From Haladaptatus sp. DYF46 (GTDB taxonomy: Archaea > Halobacteriota > Halobacteria > Halobacteriales > Haladaptataceae), in contig NZ_JAJFAY010000001.1 in assembly GCF_021083305.1 (NCBI RefSeq), positions 1,798,001-1,862,000 on the forward strand: 64,000 bases of DNA, written 5' to 3'. The translations under genes were made by a program, and so were the position numbers. Within the stretch, counting starts at the first letter, position 1, and every line of letters starts with the position of its first letter. Shown piece after piece: positions 25,846 through 35,241 of the stretch. The notes beneath the pieces were generated by a model. It saw only the letters and a list, made by a program, of their open reading frames with translations, had not been told where the DNA came from and did not search any database.

Positions 25846-26376
25846 ATGTCCGACAAACCTGCCTCGATGTACCGGGCCATCGACAAGCCCTCGTACACGC
25901 GACGCGAATACATCACCGGAATTCCGGGTTCGAAGATCGCACAGTACAAGATGGGCGAAGTGGACAGCGACGAGGACGATTACCCCGTTCAGATTTCGCT
26001 CGTCGTCGAAGAGGAGTGCCAGATCCGCCACGGCGCGCTGGAAGCCTCCCGCCTGTCGGCGAACCGCTTCCTGCTCAAGAACATCGGCGAGACCGGTTAC
26101 AAGATGATCCTCCGCAAGTTCCCCCACCAGGTCCTGCGCGAGAACAAGCAGGCGACCGGTGCGGGTGCGGACCGCGTTTCCGACGGGATGCGACAGGCGT
26201 TCGGAAAGCCTGTCGGAACGGCCGCACGAATCGCCAACGGCGATCGAGTGTTCACCGCGTGGTGTACCGTGGACGACGCGCCCCTCGTGAAGGACGCGTT
26301 CCGCCGCGCCTACAACAAGATCTCCCCGCCGTGCCGCATCGTCGTGGAGCGCGGCGAGCAGGAACTCGTCAGCTAA
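25846..26376 (+). CDS. rpl10e: 50S ribosomal protein L10e (L16 family)
   Basis: A 176-residue archaeal uL16/L10e. It matches throughout, for example [64 protein letters not shown] and [15 protein letters not shown]. It sits near the peptidyl transferase centre in the large subunit. A TTTATT box at about 25808 gives a short leader. It is a stand-alone gene. Confidence 0.97.
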   Translation: MSDKPASMYRAIDKPSYTRREYITGIPGSKIAQYKMGEVDSDEDDYPVQISLVVEEECQIRHGALEASRLSANRFLLKNIGETGYKMILRKFPHQVLRENKQATGAGADRVSDGMRQAFGKPVGTAARIANGDRVFTAWCTVDDAPLVKDAFRRAYNKISPPCRIVVERGEQELVS

Positions 26377-26429
26377 ACTCGATTCGTCGTTTTTACCGTG
26401 TTTTCCCGGGCGAGCGATAGCGCCGCGAG

Positions 26430-26843
26430 TTACCGGTCGAGGACGGTCAAATCGGCCACGAGGTCCACCCACCCGACGAGCGTGAGTATCACGCCGTAGA
26501 CCAGCGGGTCGATGTAACTCGACTCCATACTTCCGTTTCGACCGCTCGCCCATATCTCGTACAGGTTCCCGTGATAGCGCACGTAATCCCCGACGAGCGT
26601 CGCCGGAACCGACGACGTGAACGGGCGCTCGTCGGATTCGACGGCACGCTTGACGAGGTCTTGCACGCGGGAGGGGAGGGAGCCGTAGTCGTGAACGGTG
26701 CCATTGCCCGGACTGTCGACCGCCGTGGCCGAGATGTAGTAGCCGGACGGCGGCGGTCCCTCGATAATCGGTCCGCCCGCCACGACGACGCCGATGGCCG
26801 TCAGCGCGAGGAAGAGGGTTCGGAGAGAGATGCGGGAAACCAT
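26430..26843 (-). CDS. Haloarchaeal membrane protein with extracytoplasmic domain, unknown function
   Basis: A 137-residue protein with an N-terminal membrane anchor or signal (10-26), an extracytoplasmic region of about 80 residues and a C-terminal helix (about 112-131). The segment SLPSRVQDLVKRAVESDERP followed by YVRYHGNLYEIW resembles haloarchaeal membrane proteins of unknown function. No cysteines and no catalytic motif are visible. It lies alone between L10e (convergent) and the hisE operon. Confidence 0.78.
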   Translation of the reverse strand: MVSRISLRTLFLALTAIGVVVAGGPIIEGPPPSGYYISATAVDSPGNGTVHDYGSLPSRVQDLVKRAVESDERPFTSSVPATLVGDYVRYHGNLYEIWASGRNGSMESSYIDPLVYGVILTLVGWVDLVADLTVLDR

Positions 26844-26917
26844 ACAGTTTCCTTCAAACGGAAGGCCATATGCTTTCCGTCGGACTGAAGCAAAAAGGGT
26901 GTGCCACCGTAAAACGC

Positions 26918-27202
26918 TCAGCGCCGTGATTCCAGTTCCTCGCGCAAATCCGCGGGTTCCATGTCCTTCATCGAGAGGAGGACGAGCAGGTGGTAGATGA
27001 CGTCCGACCCCTCGTAGGCGATTTCCTCGCGGTCGTCGTCCTTCGCGGCGATGATGAGTTCCGTCATCTCCTCGCCCAACTTTTCGAGGACGGCGTTTTC
27101 GCCCTTCTCGTGGGTGAACAGCGAGGCGGTGTAGGAGCCCTCGGGGAGCGTTTCCTTCCGGTCTTCGATGACCTCGAACAGGTCGTCCAGTACGTCGTTC
27201 AT
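26918..27202 (-). CDS. hisE: Phosphoribosyl-ATP pyrophosphatase
   Basis: A 94-residue all-alpha MazG-fold enzyme for step 2 of histidine biosynthesis (PR-ATP to PR-AMP). Characteristic segments are SYTASLFTHEKGENAVLEKLGEE, the metal-binding EEMTELIIAAK and YEGSDVIYHLLVLL. It overlaps the preceding nuclease-family gene by 4 nt, so it is translationally coupled. HisI is not in this window, so the two activities are encoded separately. Confidence 0.95.
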   Translation of the reverse strand: MNDVLDDLFEVIEDRKETLPEGSYTASLFTHEKGENAVLEKLGEEMTELIIAAKDDDREEIAYEGSDVIYHLLVLLSMKDMEPADLREELESRR

Positions 27203-27651
27203 GGGCCTATCTGGGCGACTTCCCGGATGTCCTGCAGTTCGTCGAACTGTGCTCGTTCCTGCTGGCCGTGTTCGAACACCTCGTCGGCGACTTCGATCGG
27301 CGCGCCGGTACGGGAGGCGAGCGCGAGCGAATCGCTCGGACGGGCGTCCACGATTTCATGGTCTCGCGGCGTCTGGATGTGGAGGTCGGCGATGTACGTG
27401 TTGTCCTCCAGTTCGGTGACGACGACGCGCTCGATGCGTCCGCCGAGTTCCTCCATCACGTCGAGGAGGAGGTCGTGGGTCAGCGGCCGCCCGATGTCCT
27501 CGGCTTCCATCCCGCGGGCGATGCTGATTCCCTCCTCGAATCGAATAAAAATCGGAAGCACGCCGTCGCCGTCGTCCGGTGCGAGGACGACCACCGGAAG
27601 AGGTCCGTCCTCGGTAGCGGCGACACGTACCGCATCGATTGAAACGTCCAT
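27199..27651 (-). CDS. Bifunctional nuclease family protein (DUF151)
   Basis: A 150-residue DUF151/BFN domain. Motifs include VLPIFIRFEEGISIARGMEAE, LTHDLLLDVMEELGG and DARPSDSLALASRTGAPIEV. Plant and bacterial members have nuclease activity; archaeal function is untested as far as I know. ATG 27651 is used because the open frame upstream does not resemble the family. It is coupled to hisE by an ATGA overlap. Confidence 0.92.
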   Translation of the reverse strand: MDVSIDAVRVAATEDGPLPVVVLAPDDGDGVLPIFIRFEEGISIARGMEAEDIGRPLTHDLLLDVMEELGGRIERVVVTELEDNTYIADLHIQTPRDHEIVDARPSDSLALASRTGAPIEVADEVFEHGQQERAQFDELQDIREVAQIGP

Positions 27652-27737
27652 AGCGAAACGAGGCGGCCCAACGGCAAAAACCTGCTTACCGCAGTCGGGT
27701 GACTGAACTTTGATAACCGCTCGGACCGGGAACGGCC

Positions 27738-28322
27738 TTATTCGTCGCCGAAGAACGCGAGGCCGTGAATCCGACTGTCGGGTGTCAGTTCCGGGTGAAA
27801 CGACGTGCCGACGACTGGCCCGTCCTGTACGGCGACGGGTCGTCCGTCCCACTCGGCGAGGACGTTCGCCGACCCCACCTCGCCGATGAGCGGCGCGCGG
27901 ATGAACACTGCCGGGAACGGGTCGTCCAACCCGGTCACGTCGAGCGGCGCTTCGAAACTGTCCTTCTGGCGGCCGAAGGCGTTGCGCTCGACGGTCACGT
28001 CCAAGAGTCCGAGATTTTCGACGCGGTCGTCGGCGGCGTCCGCCGCGGCGACGATGAGGCCCGCGCAGGTGGCGAGAATCGGCTTTCCGGCCTCGACGTG
28101 GGCCTGTATCTCGGGGGCGATTCCCTCGGACTGGAGGAGTCGTGAGATGGCGGTGGATTCGCCGCCCGGCATACAGAGGAGGTCACAGTCCGGGACGATG
28201 CCGGATTGGCGTATTTCGGTGACGGAAACGGACTCGCCGTGGGCGGTTCCGGCCCGGCGAATCGCATCGGCGTGTTCGCTCACGTCGCCTTGGACGGCGA
28301 TGACGCCGGCGTTGAGACTCAT
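27738..28322 (-). CDS. pdxT: Pyridoxal 5'-phosphate synthase glutaminase subunit PdxT
   Basis: A 194-residue class I glutamine amidotransferase. The nucleophile is Cys86 (LATCAGLIV), with His176 and Glu178 (TSFHPELTP) completing the triad and the MPGGEST loop (51-57). It hydrolyses glutamine and passes ammonia to PdxS for PLP synthesis. PdxS is not in the window. The Sec61-beta gene lies 36 nt upstream on the same strand. Confidence 0.96.
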   Translation of the reverse strand: MSLNAGVIAVQGDVSEHADAIRRAGTAHGESVSVTEIRQSGIVPDCDLLCMPGGESTAISRLLQSEGIAPEIQAHVEAGKPILATCAGLIVAAADAADDRVENLGLLDVTVERNAFGRQKDSFEAPLDVTGLDDPFPAVFIRAPLIGEVGSANVLAEWDGRPVAVQDGPVVGTSFHPELTPDSRIHGLAFFGDE

Positions 28323-28358
28323 GGGGGCACTTCGGAGTTGGTCGGGAAAAGGGCCTCG

Positions 28359-28523
28359 TTACAGCGCGAGGAAGTTCAGCACTAAGATGAAGACGCCGAA
28401 GAAGACGCCGAACGCGAACACCGTCTTGGGGTCGATTCGAATCGCGTTCCGGTCTTCGGCATCGAAATAGCGCACGAGTCCGGCGCTGGACATCAGCCCA
28501 CCGGAGTTTTGACCACTGCTCAT
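28359..28523 (-). CDS. Preprotein translocase subunit Sec61-beta (SecG-like)
   Basis: A 54-residue tail-anchored protein. A short hydrophilic N-terminus ([20 protein letters not shown]) with the conserved IDPKTV segment leads into one membrane helix ([19 protein letters not shown]). This is the archaeal Sec61-beta/SecG pattern. It forms the small subunit of the SecYE translocon. The gene is easily missed because of its size. It probably heads an operon with pdxT. Confidence 0.93.
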   Translation of the reverse strand: MSSGQNSGGLMSSAGLVRYFDAEDRNAIRIDPKTVFAFGVFFGVFILVLNFLAL

Positions 28524-28650
28524 GGTTTCCGATCCGAGAGCGGGCGGCGTAAACCTTTCGCAACGTTATCGAATGCTATCGAATCATTTCGAAACGCTAT
28601 CGGATTCGTGCGGCCCAACCCATTTGTTCCGCGGGGAAAAATCCCTGTAC

Positions 28651-29610
28651 ATGGATGAGCAGGTCGCAACGGCGCTCGACGATGCGTTCCCCCATCGCAA
28701 CGTGGACGCGGTGAATCCCTCCGGCCCCTCGTGGAACGACGAGAACCGAACGGTCGGTATCGACTTCTCCGACGGCGAACGGGTGTACCTGAAGATGGCG
28801 AACGACGGGGATGGGACTCGAATTGCCCGTGAACGGGCAGTCATCGCGTACGTCGGCGCAAAGAGTGTGGTACCCGTTCCAACGGTGCTGGCGAGCGAAC
28901 CGGAGCGGAGGGTTCCCTACCTCGTGACCGCACCGGTTTCCGGACCGTCTCTGCTGCAATCGTGGTCGGACGCGAGCGTGAGCGAGCGGGCCGAACTGGC
29001 TCGACGGGTCGGAACGGCTTTAGCGAACATTCACTCCCTTCGTTTCGAGAACCACGCTCACATCGTCGGCGGCGACGCTGACGGCCTCGAACTCGAAGCA
29101 GGACCGTGGACGGACGTGCTCGCCGAACGAGTGACGGAAATGCGCGAAATAGCGTCTTCAGACCGCTTCGACCACCGTTTCGACGACGTGTTGGAAGCCG
29201 TCGAGGCGAACCGGGACCTGCTGGACGAGTCACCGGCCGCACTCGTCCACGGTGACCCTGCCCAGCCGAACTGCTTTCACGGCGAGGATGGAATCGGCTT
29301 CCTCGACTGGGAGATAGCCCACATCGGCGACCCGGTTCGGGATATCGAACGGACGCGGAACCTCCAAATCGATTCCCTCCGTGGCGACGGTCCCGAGGAA
29401 ATCGTTGCCGCGTTCTACGACGGCTATCGGGAGCGAGCGGGTGGGTTGCCGGATGGATTCGAGGAGCGCCGACGGGTCTACGACGCGGTTCGGTTGTTCG
29501 GACACACCGGCGTCTTCGACGAGTACGTTTCATTTCTCGATGTGCCCCCCGACGAACTCGCCGACTGGATGGAGACGGAGATGAATCGACGGCTCGCGGT
29601 AATCTCCTGA
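28651..29610 (+). CDS. Aminoglycoside phosphotransferase-family kinase
   Basis: A 319-residue APH/ChoK-like kinase. The catalytic loop is LVHGDPAQPNCFH (HGDxxxxN), followed by the metal-binding FLDWE. An N-lobe with VYLKMANDGDGTRIARERAV carries the ATP-binding Lys and the helix Glu. Haloarchaeal members are not known resistance enzymes and may phosphorylate small molecules such as sugars or choline-like alcohols. ATG 28651 is chosen; the upstream extension is non-homologous and overlaps the Sec61-beta promoter. Confidence 0.88.
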   Translation: MDEQVATALDDAFPHRNVDAVNPSGPSWNDENRTVGIDFSDGERVYLKMANDGDGTRIARERAVIAYVGAKSVVPVPTVLASEPERRVPYLVTAPVSGPSLLQSWSDASVSERAELARRVGTALANIHSLRFENHAHIVGGDADGLELEAGPWTDVLAERVTEMREIASSDRFDHRFDDVLEAVEANRDLLDESPAALVHGDPAQPNCFHGEDGIGFLDWEIAHIGDPVRDIERTRNLQIDSLRGDGPEEIVAAFYDGYRERAGGLPDGFEERRRVYDAVRLFGHTGVFDEYVSFLDVPPDELADWMETEMNRRLAVIS

Positions 29611-29700
29611 CGGAACGGCTGTGACGGACGAACAGGCGGCAGAGTCGGGGGAGGAAGAAACCCTTATGCACGCGGCGACTGAATATTCCAAGAGAAACGC

Positions 29701-29970
29701 ATGACCGTAAAACTGCTCGACTTCTACGCAGATTGGTGTGGCCCGTGCAAAACCCAAGACCCGATTCTCGAGGACTTGGAAGAGGACTGGGACGAAAACG
29801 TCGAATTCGAGAAAGTAGACGTGGACGAGCATCAGGACATCGCCAACGAGTATCAGGTTCGCTCGATTCCGACCATCGTCATCGAGGACGACGAGGGCGT
29901 CGTCGAACGCTTCGTCGGCGTGACCCAGCGTGACGACTTGGAACGCGTCCTTGAAGAAGCGGGCGCGTAA
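29701..29970 (+). CDS. Thioredoxin-family protein
   Basis: An 89-residue thioredoxin fold with active site WCGPC (residues 12-16) and cis-proline in RSIPTIVI. It is shorter than usual (about 105) because the N-terminal strand is missing; the ORF starts almost directly at LLDFYADWCGPC. A disulfide reductase role in the cytoplasm is expected. A TATA-like GAATATTCC lies about 20 nt upstream. A T6 tract at 29994-29999 could terminate the transcript. Confidence 0.93.
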   Translation: MTVKLLDFYADWCGPCKTQDPILEDLEEDWDENVEFEKVDVDEHQDIANEYQVRSIPTIVIEDDEGVVERFVGVTQRDDLERVLEEAGA

Positions 29971-30028
29971 TTCCGACACCGCCGTCCCACAGCTTTTTTC
30001 GAGAGATACGCTTCGAGCGCAGCGACCG

Positions 30029-30697
30029 CTATTCGAACCGGACGCCGACGTCGTGCATTCCCTCGTTTTCGAGCGCGAGGTTGATGAGGAGCGGCGTCAT
30101 GCTCTCGACTTCGGCGCTGTTTTCGATGCCGCCGGCGTCGAGCGCCCGCAGGCCGTCGATTTCCTCGGCGAGTCGCACGACCATCTCCTTCGCATCGTCG
30201 TCGTCGCCGACGAGGAGGGTGTCCTGTTCGATATCTAGTTCGAGGTCGGCGAGGCGGTCGGCCGAGAGGTTGTGAAACGCGCCGACCACGGGAACGTCGT
30301 CGGGTACGGTTTCGGCGACGAGTTCGCTTACGCTCCCGGCCTTCGGCGGTTTGTAGTGAAAGCCGGACTCGTCGCGGTTCATCCCCACGGCGGGGGTGAC
30401 GAGGACGTCCACATCGCTGAGTCGGTCGGCGACGTCTTCGATGGTGTCGCGGACGTGGAACGGCGGGACGGCGAGGACGACGACGTCCGCGCGTTCGGCG
30501 GCCATGCCGTTTTTGAAGCCGTTGATGGAACGGGAGACACCTAAACTGTCGAGTTCGGTTTCGTACTCCGCCGCTTTCCCGCGAGCTTTCTCCGGGTCGC
30601 GCGACCCGATGATGACCTCGTGGTCGGTGTCGAACGCCCACCGAAGCGCGAGCCCCTGTCCGATGTCGCCGGTTCCCCCGATGAGTGCGATTCGCAT
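30029..30697 (-). CDS. npdG: NADPH-dependent F420 reductase
   Basis: A 222-residue F420:NADP+ oxidoreductase. The NADP-binding N-terminus is ALIGGTGDIGQGLALRWA followed by VIIGSRDPEKA. VVVLAVPPFHVRDTI and VGAFHNLSA are family features, and GVRF near the C-terminus is typical. It transfers hydride between F420 and NADP. Divergent from the aldo-keto reductase over 121 nt. Confidence 0.93.
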   Translation of the reverse strand: MRIALIGGTGDIGQGLALRWAFDTDHEVIIGSRDPEKARGKAAEYETELDSLGVSRSINGFKNGMAAERADVVVLAVPPFHVRDTIEDVADRLSDVDVLVTPAVGMNRDESGFHYKPPKAGSVSELVAETVPDDVPVVGAFHNLSADRLADLELDIEQDTLLVGDDDDAKEMVVRLAEEIDGLRALDAGGIENSAEVESMTPLLINLALENEGMHDVGVRFE

Positions 30698-30818
30698 ACT
30701 GAGGTGTCCGTCGGAACGCGGTTAAGTTCTCCGAAACCGGGAGTCGTGGGTTACGAATCCCTTCAGGATTTCCGCCGCCACAACCCCTTTTTCCTTCCTC
30801 GGCCTTGGAACGGACACG

Positions 30819-31631
30819 ATGACATACGACGCCAACAGCGACGGAATTCCGAAGCTCGGACTCGGAACGTGGCAGAACACGGACGGGGACGAGTGCGCGA
30901 AAAGCGTCGCCTACGCCCTCGATTTGGGCTACGAACACGTCGACACCGCCCAAGCGTACGGCAACGAGGAACACGTTGGCGAGGGAATCGCCGACTCGTC
31001 GGTGAACCGCGAGGACTTCTTCCTCGCCACGAAGGTGTGGATAGACAACCTCGAATACGACGACGTCATCGAAACGACCGAGGACAGCCTCGACAAACTC
31101 GGCACGGACTACGTTGACCTGCTCTACATCCACTGGCCCGCCCGCGAATACGACCCCGAGGAGACGCTCGCGGCGTTCGACGAACTGTACGACGAGGGCA
31201 AAATCAAGCACGTCGGGTTGAGCAACTTCGACCCGGAACACTTGGAGGAGGCAAAGGAGCACCTCGACGCGCCCATCTACGCCAATCAGGTCGAGATGCA
31301 CCCGCTCCTGCCGCAGGACGAACTGGTCGAGTACGTGCAGGAAAACGACATGACGCTCGTCGCGTACTCGCCGCTCGCCCGCGGGGAGGTGTTCGACGTG
31401 CCGGAACTGACCGAAGTCGCCGAGAAACACGACGCCAGCGAAGCACAGGTCAGCCTCGCGTGGCTGATGCAAAAGGACAACGTGGTCGCCATCCCGAAGG
31501 CGACGGGCGAGGACCACATCGAGGACAACTACGGCGCGCTCACCCTCGAACTGGACGACGAGGACGTCGAGAAAATCGACGACATCGGGGCGAAAGAGCG
31601 CCAAGTCGACCCCGACTTCGCGCCGTGGTAA
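30819..31631 (+). CDS. Aldo/keto reductase
   Basis: A 270-residue AKR. The catalytic tetrad is Asp42, Tyr47, Lys72 and His105 ([26 protein letters not shown]). The C-terminal [16 protein letters not shown] is the NADPH-binding segment. It resembles the 2,5-diketogluconate reductase subgroup (AKR5), but the physiological substrate is unknown. A cytoplasmic monomer is expected. Confidence 0.93.
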   Translation: MTYDANSDGIPKLGLGTWQNTDGDECAKSVAYALDLGYEHVDTAQAYGNEEHVGEGIADSSVNREDFFLATKVWIDNLEYDDVIETTEDSLDKLGTDYVDLLYIHWPAREYDPEETLAAFDELYDEGKIKHVGLSNFDPEHLEEAKEHLDAPIYANQVEMHPLLPQDELVEYVQENDMTLVAYSPLARGEVFDVPELTEVAEKHDASEAQVSLAWLMQKDNVVAIPKATGEDHIEDNYGALTLELDDEDVEKIDDIGAKERQVDPDFAPW

Positions 31632-31722
31632 CCGGTTCGTCACGCGACCGTTTTCGACCGCTCCGTTCTTTCGCCGAAGCCGCATCGGGGGAGCTATGGG
31701 TACCGAGAATCATCTCGCGGGT

Positions 31723-32676
31723 ATGACCGACCTCGTGACCTTCGGCGAGACGATGCTACGACTCTCGCCACCGGACCGAGAACGTATCGAGAGCGCCTCC
31801 TCGCTGGAACTCCGTGCCGCAGGCGCGGAAAGCAACGTCGCCATCGCCGCCCACCGGCTCGGTGCGGACGCGATGTGGACCTCGAAGCTCCCCGACTCGC
31901 CGCTCGGACGGCGCGTCGCCGCGGGGCTCCGTCGGTACGGCATCGACACCGAAATCGCGTGGAGCGACGAGGGGCGACAGGGAACGTACTACCTCGAATT
32001 CGGAACCGACCCGCGCGGGACCAGCGCCATCTACGACCGGGCCGATGCGGCGGTCACGACGGCGACCCTCGACGACGTGGCGCTCGACAGTATTCGGGAC
32101 GCCCGGACGTTCTACACCAGCGGCATCACGCCCGCGCTCTCCTCGACGCTCGAATCCACCGTGGACGAGGTTCTCGCCGCCGCGCGGGATGCCGGGACGA
32201 CCACCGCCTTCGACGTGAACTACCGTTCGAAGCTCTGGTCGCCCTCGGAGGCGCGCGAATCGCTCGCCGCGCTGTTCCCCCGTATCGACGTGCTCGTCAC
32301 GGCCGAGCGCGACGCCCGCACCGTCCTCGACCGTTCGGGGGACGCCGCCGACATCGCCCGCAGTCTCGACGACGACTGGGACTTCGAAACCGTCGTCGTC
32401 ACCCGCGGGTCGAAGGGCGCACTGGCGCTCCACGACGGCGAGATACACGAACAACCCGCCTTCGAAACCGACACGCTGGACCCCATCGGCACCGGCGACG
32501 CCTTCGTCGGCGCGTTTCTCGCCCTCCGTCTCGACGGGGAGTCCGTCCCGACCGCGCTCGAATACGGGGCCGCCACCGCCGCCCTCAAACGGACGATTCC
32601 GGGCGACGTGGCGGTCGTGACGCGGGAGGAAGTGGAGAGCGTGCTGGACACGGAAGGGCGCGATATCTCCCGTTAA
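31723..32676 (+). CDS. kdgK: 2-keto-3-deoxygluconate kinase (PfkB family)
   Basis: A 317-residue ribokinase-family sugar kinase. It has [20 protein letters not shown] near the N-terminus, [13 protein letters not shown] and [12 protein letters not shown] in the middle, and the catalytic [11 protein letters not shown] (Asp259). FDVNYRxKLW is shared by characterised haloarchaeal and Sulfolobus KDG kinases. It phosphorylates KDG (and perhaps KDGal) in the semi-phosphorylative Entner-Doudoroff pathway. ATG 31723 fits the family start better than ATG 31696. Confidence 0.9.
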   Translation: MTDLVTFGETMLRLSPPDRERIESASSLELRAAGAESNVAIAAHRLGADAMWTSKLPDSPLGRRVAAGLRRYGIDTEIAWSDEGRQGTYYLEFGTDPRGTSAIYDRADAAVTTATLDDVALDSIRDARTFYTSGITPALSSTLESTVDEVLAAARDAGTTTAFDVNYRSKLWSPSEARESLAALFPRIDVLVTAERDARTVLDRSGDAADIARSLDDDWDFETVVVTRGSKGALALHDGEIHEQPAFETDTLDPIGTGDAFVGAFLALRLDGESVPTALEYGAATAALKRTIPGDVAVVTREEVESVLDTEGRDISR

Positions 32677-32746
32677 CGCCGCAAAGTCCGAGTTTCGGTG
32701 AGTACGTATACGAGCGTATCAGACGGTAGCCGCTCCGTTTGCGCAG

Positions 32747-32947
32747 TCAGGACGGTGTTGAGTCGAACCAGTAAATGGTCACGACGACGAAGAACACCAT
32801 ACCAGCCAGAAACAGGGGATACCAGAGTTCGTTGACCATTTCGTCCCTTGGAACGTTGCCAGCCATTCCGAGAAGTCCTGCAGCGAGCGTTGCGACTGCG
32901 CCACCCAATCCCAGAAATATAGTCTTTCGTCCGATTCTTCTGCTCAT
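32747..32947 (-). CDS. Small two-helix membrane protein
   Basis: A 66-residue protein with a basic N-terminus (MSRRIGRKT) and two membrane helices (about 10-29 and 43-60). No known family. A minus-strand TATA (TTTATAG, about 32966-32972) lies about 25 nt upstream of ATG 32947, predicting a leaderless mRNA and supporting reality. Function unknown. Confidence 0.7.
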   Translation of the reverse strand: MSRRIGRKTIFLGLGGAVATLAAGLLGMAGNVPRDEMVNELWYPLFLAGMVFFVVVTIYWFDSTPS

Positions 32948-33110
32948 GCGAACAGATGTATGCGTAATACTATAAATTCATCTCGAATGCATCCCCATCC
33001 GGATACGTGCACGCTCCGTCCTGAGCGTGAATTTTCTGTTTCCGTCTCGAAACCCCTCCATCCTCGCCGCCGCCTAAACCGCTAACACCCTCGACGCCAA
33101 AAGTGGGCGT

Positions 33111-34535
33111 ATGGCTACACACGTCGTCATCGTCGGGGCGTATGGAAGCGCGGGGGTCGCCGTGGCACGGCGGCTGGCCGAGGAGCCAAGCGTTCGATTG
33201 ACGCTCGTCGACGACGGCGACCCGGGCGGCGGCCTGTGCATCCTGCGCGGTTGCATGCCGTCGAAGGAGGTGCTGTCGGCGGCGGCCCACCGATATCAGG
33301 CGCGTCACGACCCGCGACTGTCGGGGACGCCGGAGGTGGATTTGGAGTCGGTCGTGGAACTGAAAAACGACCACGTGCTGGGCTTCGCGGAGCATCGTCG
33401 GGAGGCGGTTCACGACCTCGCGAAGCGGGAGAACGTGGCGTTCTATCACGACACCGCTCGGTTCGTGGACGACCACACCGTCGAAGTCGATGGACGGGAG
33501 TTCGAGGCGGACTACGTCGTCATCGCCACGGGGTCGAAAGTGAACGTTCCCGACCTGTCGGGCATGGACGACGTGGAGTACATGACCAGCACGGACGTTC
33601 TCGACGCGACGGAGTTCCCCGATTCCGGGGTCGTGATGGGGTTCGGCTACACCGGTCTGGAACTCGTCCCGTACCTCAGCGAGGCGGCGGGAATGGACCT
33701 CACGGTCATCGAACACGACGAACGGCCGCTGGACGAGGCCGATTCCTCGTTCGGCGACGAGATTTTGGACATGTATCGCGAGGAGTTCGACATCGAAATC
33801 CTGACCGAAACGGAGGAAAAGCGAATCGAATCGACCGGAGACGGCGTTCGACTGCACGTCGAACGGGGAAAAGGAGATGGAGAAAAGGGAGACGGCGAAT
33901 CGGAGGTCATCGACGCCGAGGAACTGTTCCTCTTCACGGGACGGCGGCCGAACCTCGACGGACTCGGACTGGAGAACACCGCACTGGAACCTCGGGAAGG
34001 ATGGGTCGAAGGGACGATGCGGACCCGTGACGACTCACAGACGTTCGTCGTCGGGGACGCGAACGGCAAGGAACCCATCCTCCACGTCGCCAAGGAACAG
34101 GGCTTCAAAGCGGCCGAAAACATCCTCGCGGACGCCCGCGGGGACGAACTCGACCCGTACGAGAACGTCCACCATCACGTCATCTTCTCGGCCGTGGGCG
34201 TGTACCCCTTCGCCAGACTGGGCCTGTCGGAGGAGGCGGCGGAGGCCGCAGGTCGGAACTACGTCGCCGTCACCCGGCAGGCGACGGACGACGGCGTGTT
34301 CAAGACGAAACAGGCGTCGAGAGGGATGGCGAAACTGGTCGTGGACGCGGATGACGGAACCGTTCTGGGGTATCAGGGACTTCACTACCATGCGGACGTG
34401 ATGGCGAAGACGATGCAGGTGGTCGTGGAGCGCGGGATGGACGTCCGCGACGTGCCGGACAGGGCCTATCACCCGACGACGCCGGAGATTCTGGACGGGT
34501 TATTCCGGGACGCGAGCGAACGCGTCGAGGAGTGA
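33111..34535 (+). CDS. FAD-dependent pyridine nucleotide-disulfide oxidoreductase (dihydrolipoamide/mercuric reductase-like)
   Basis: A 474-residue class I flavin disulfide reductase. The redox Cys pair is Cys43 and Cys48 (GGGLCILRGCMPSKE). The NAD site is GFGYTGLELVPYLSEAAGMD, the second FAD motif is TFVVGDANG, and the C-terminal His-Glu pair is YHPTTPEI. The N-terminal FAD loop reads GAYGSAG instead of GxGxxG. An acidic/lysine insertion (GKGDGEKGDGESE, about 248-260) breaks the NAD domain. No lipoamide complex genes are nearby, so it is probably a stand-alone thiol or metal reductase. Confidence 0.9.
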   Translation: MATHVVIVGAYGSAGVAVARRLAEEPSVRLTLVDDGDPGGGLCILRGCMPSKEVLSAAAHRYQARHDPRLSGTPEVDLESVVELKNDHVLGFAEHRREAVHDLAKRENVAFYHDTARFVDDHTVEVDGREFEADYVVIATGSKVNVPDLSGMDDVEYMTSTDVLDATEFPDSGVVMGFGYTGLELVPYLSEAAGMDLTVIEHDERPLDEADSSFGDEILDMYREEFDIEILTETEEKRIESTGDGVRLHVERGKGDGEKGDGESEVIDAEELFLFTGRRPNLDGLGLENTALEPREGWVEGTMRTRDDSQTFVVGDANGKEPILHVAKEQGFKAAENILADARGDELDPYENVHHHVIFSAVGVYPFARLGLSEEAAEAAGRNYVAVTRQATDDGVFKTKQASRGMAKLVVDADDGTVLGYQGLHYHADVMAKTMQVVVERGMDVRDVPDRAYHPTTPEILDGLFRDASERVEE

Positions 34536-34564
34536 CCTCGGACGGCGAGACGGGAGAAAGCGCA

Positions 34565-35035
34565 TCACGCGTCGTCTTCACGGAACTGCTTCAGCGGTCG
34601 AAAGTACTGGTTTCGTATGAGGATTTCGTCGCGGACGACGAGACCGAACTCCGGAAGTACGGTTGCGACCCGTGTGAGGTCGTCGTTGGACTTGCCGACG
34701 ACTTCTACATGAACGTTGTCCTCCCCGACCATCAGTTCCCGCACGTTCACGACGCCCGGAATGTCGAGAACTCGCCGGGCGATGTCCCCGCGTTCGCCGA
34801 TAGGCGCGGTACATATCATCAATACGTTCAGCGGAAATCCCGTCCGTTCGTAATCGACCGTCGCTCGGTATCCTGTGATGATGCCGTCCGCTTCGAGTCG
34901 GTCGATGCGGTTGCTCACCGTGCTGGCCGAAACGTCGAGTCGACGTCCGAGTTCCGTCGTCGTCGAACCGCGGGCCTCCCGTTGAAGCGCGTACAGGATG
35001 CCCCTGTCGATATCGTCCAAGGCGTTCGATGCCAT
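34565..35035 (-). CDS. Lrp/AsnC family transcriptional regulator
   Basis: A 156-residue regulator. The N-terminal HTH (LDDIDRGILYALQREARGST, then LGRRLDVSASTVSNRIDRLE) is followed by an RAM-like ligand domain (VLMICTAPIGERGDIARRVLD...VRELMVGEDNVHVEV). Archaeal Lrp proteins sense amino acids or redox state. ATG 35035 is preferred because the extension to 35095 is not family-like. It faces the DUF6432 gene; a 9-bp inverted repeat lies in the shared upstream region. Confidence 0.92.
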   Translation of the reverse strand: MASNALDDIDRGILYALQREARGSTTTELGRRLDVSASTVSNRIDRLEADGIITGYRATVDYERTGFPLNVLMICTAPIGERGDIARRVLDIPGVVNVRELMVGEDNVHVEVVGKSNDDLTRVATVLPEFGLVVRDEILIRNQYFRPLKQFREDDA

Positions 35036-35115
35036 ATGGAATACAAATTGCGACTGTTCGCCATGACGGTTTCTCTGGACGGACGACACATTCACTCGAA
35101 ACCGTGCTCAAACGG

Positions 35116-35140
35116 TCGTCCATCGAAATCGGATGGACGA
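35116..35140. promoter_or_regulatory. Inverted repeat in the Lrp-DUF6432 divergent region
   Basis: TCGTCCATC (35116-35124) and GATGGACGA (35132-35140) form a perfect 9-bp inverted repeat with 7 nt between. It is 80 nt upstream of the Lrp gene and 100 nt upstream of the DUF6432 gene. It could be an Lrp operator, which is inference from position. Confidence 0.4.
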
Positions 35141-35241
35141 AGCGTTTCGACGTCGTCAACCGGGAACTTTTTTCGAGTTTTATCGACCGCCAAATTCGAG
35201 CGGGAGGTAAGGCTAAAAACCGGGGAGACATAGGGACAGAT

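Noticed and set aside
28651..29610. Antibiotic resistance assignment for the APH-family kinase
   Set aside because: The fold is shared with many metabolic kinases, and chromosomal haloarchaeal members lack a resistance context.
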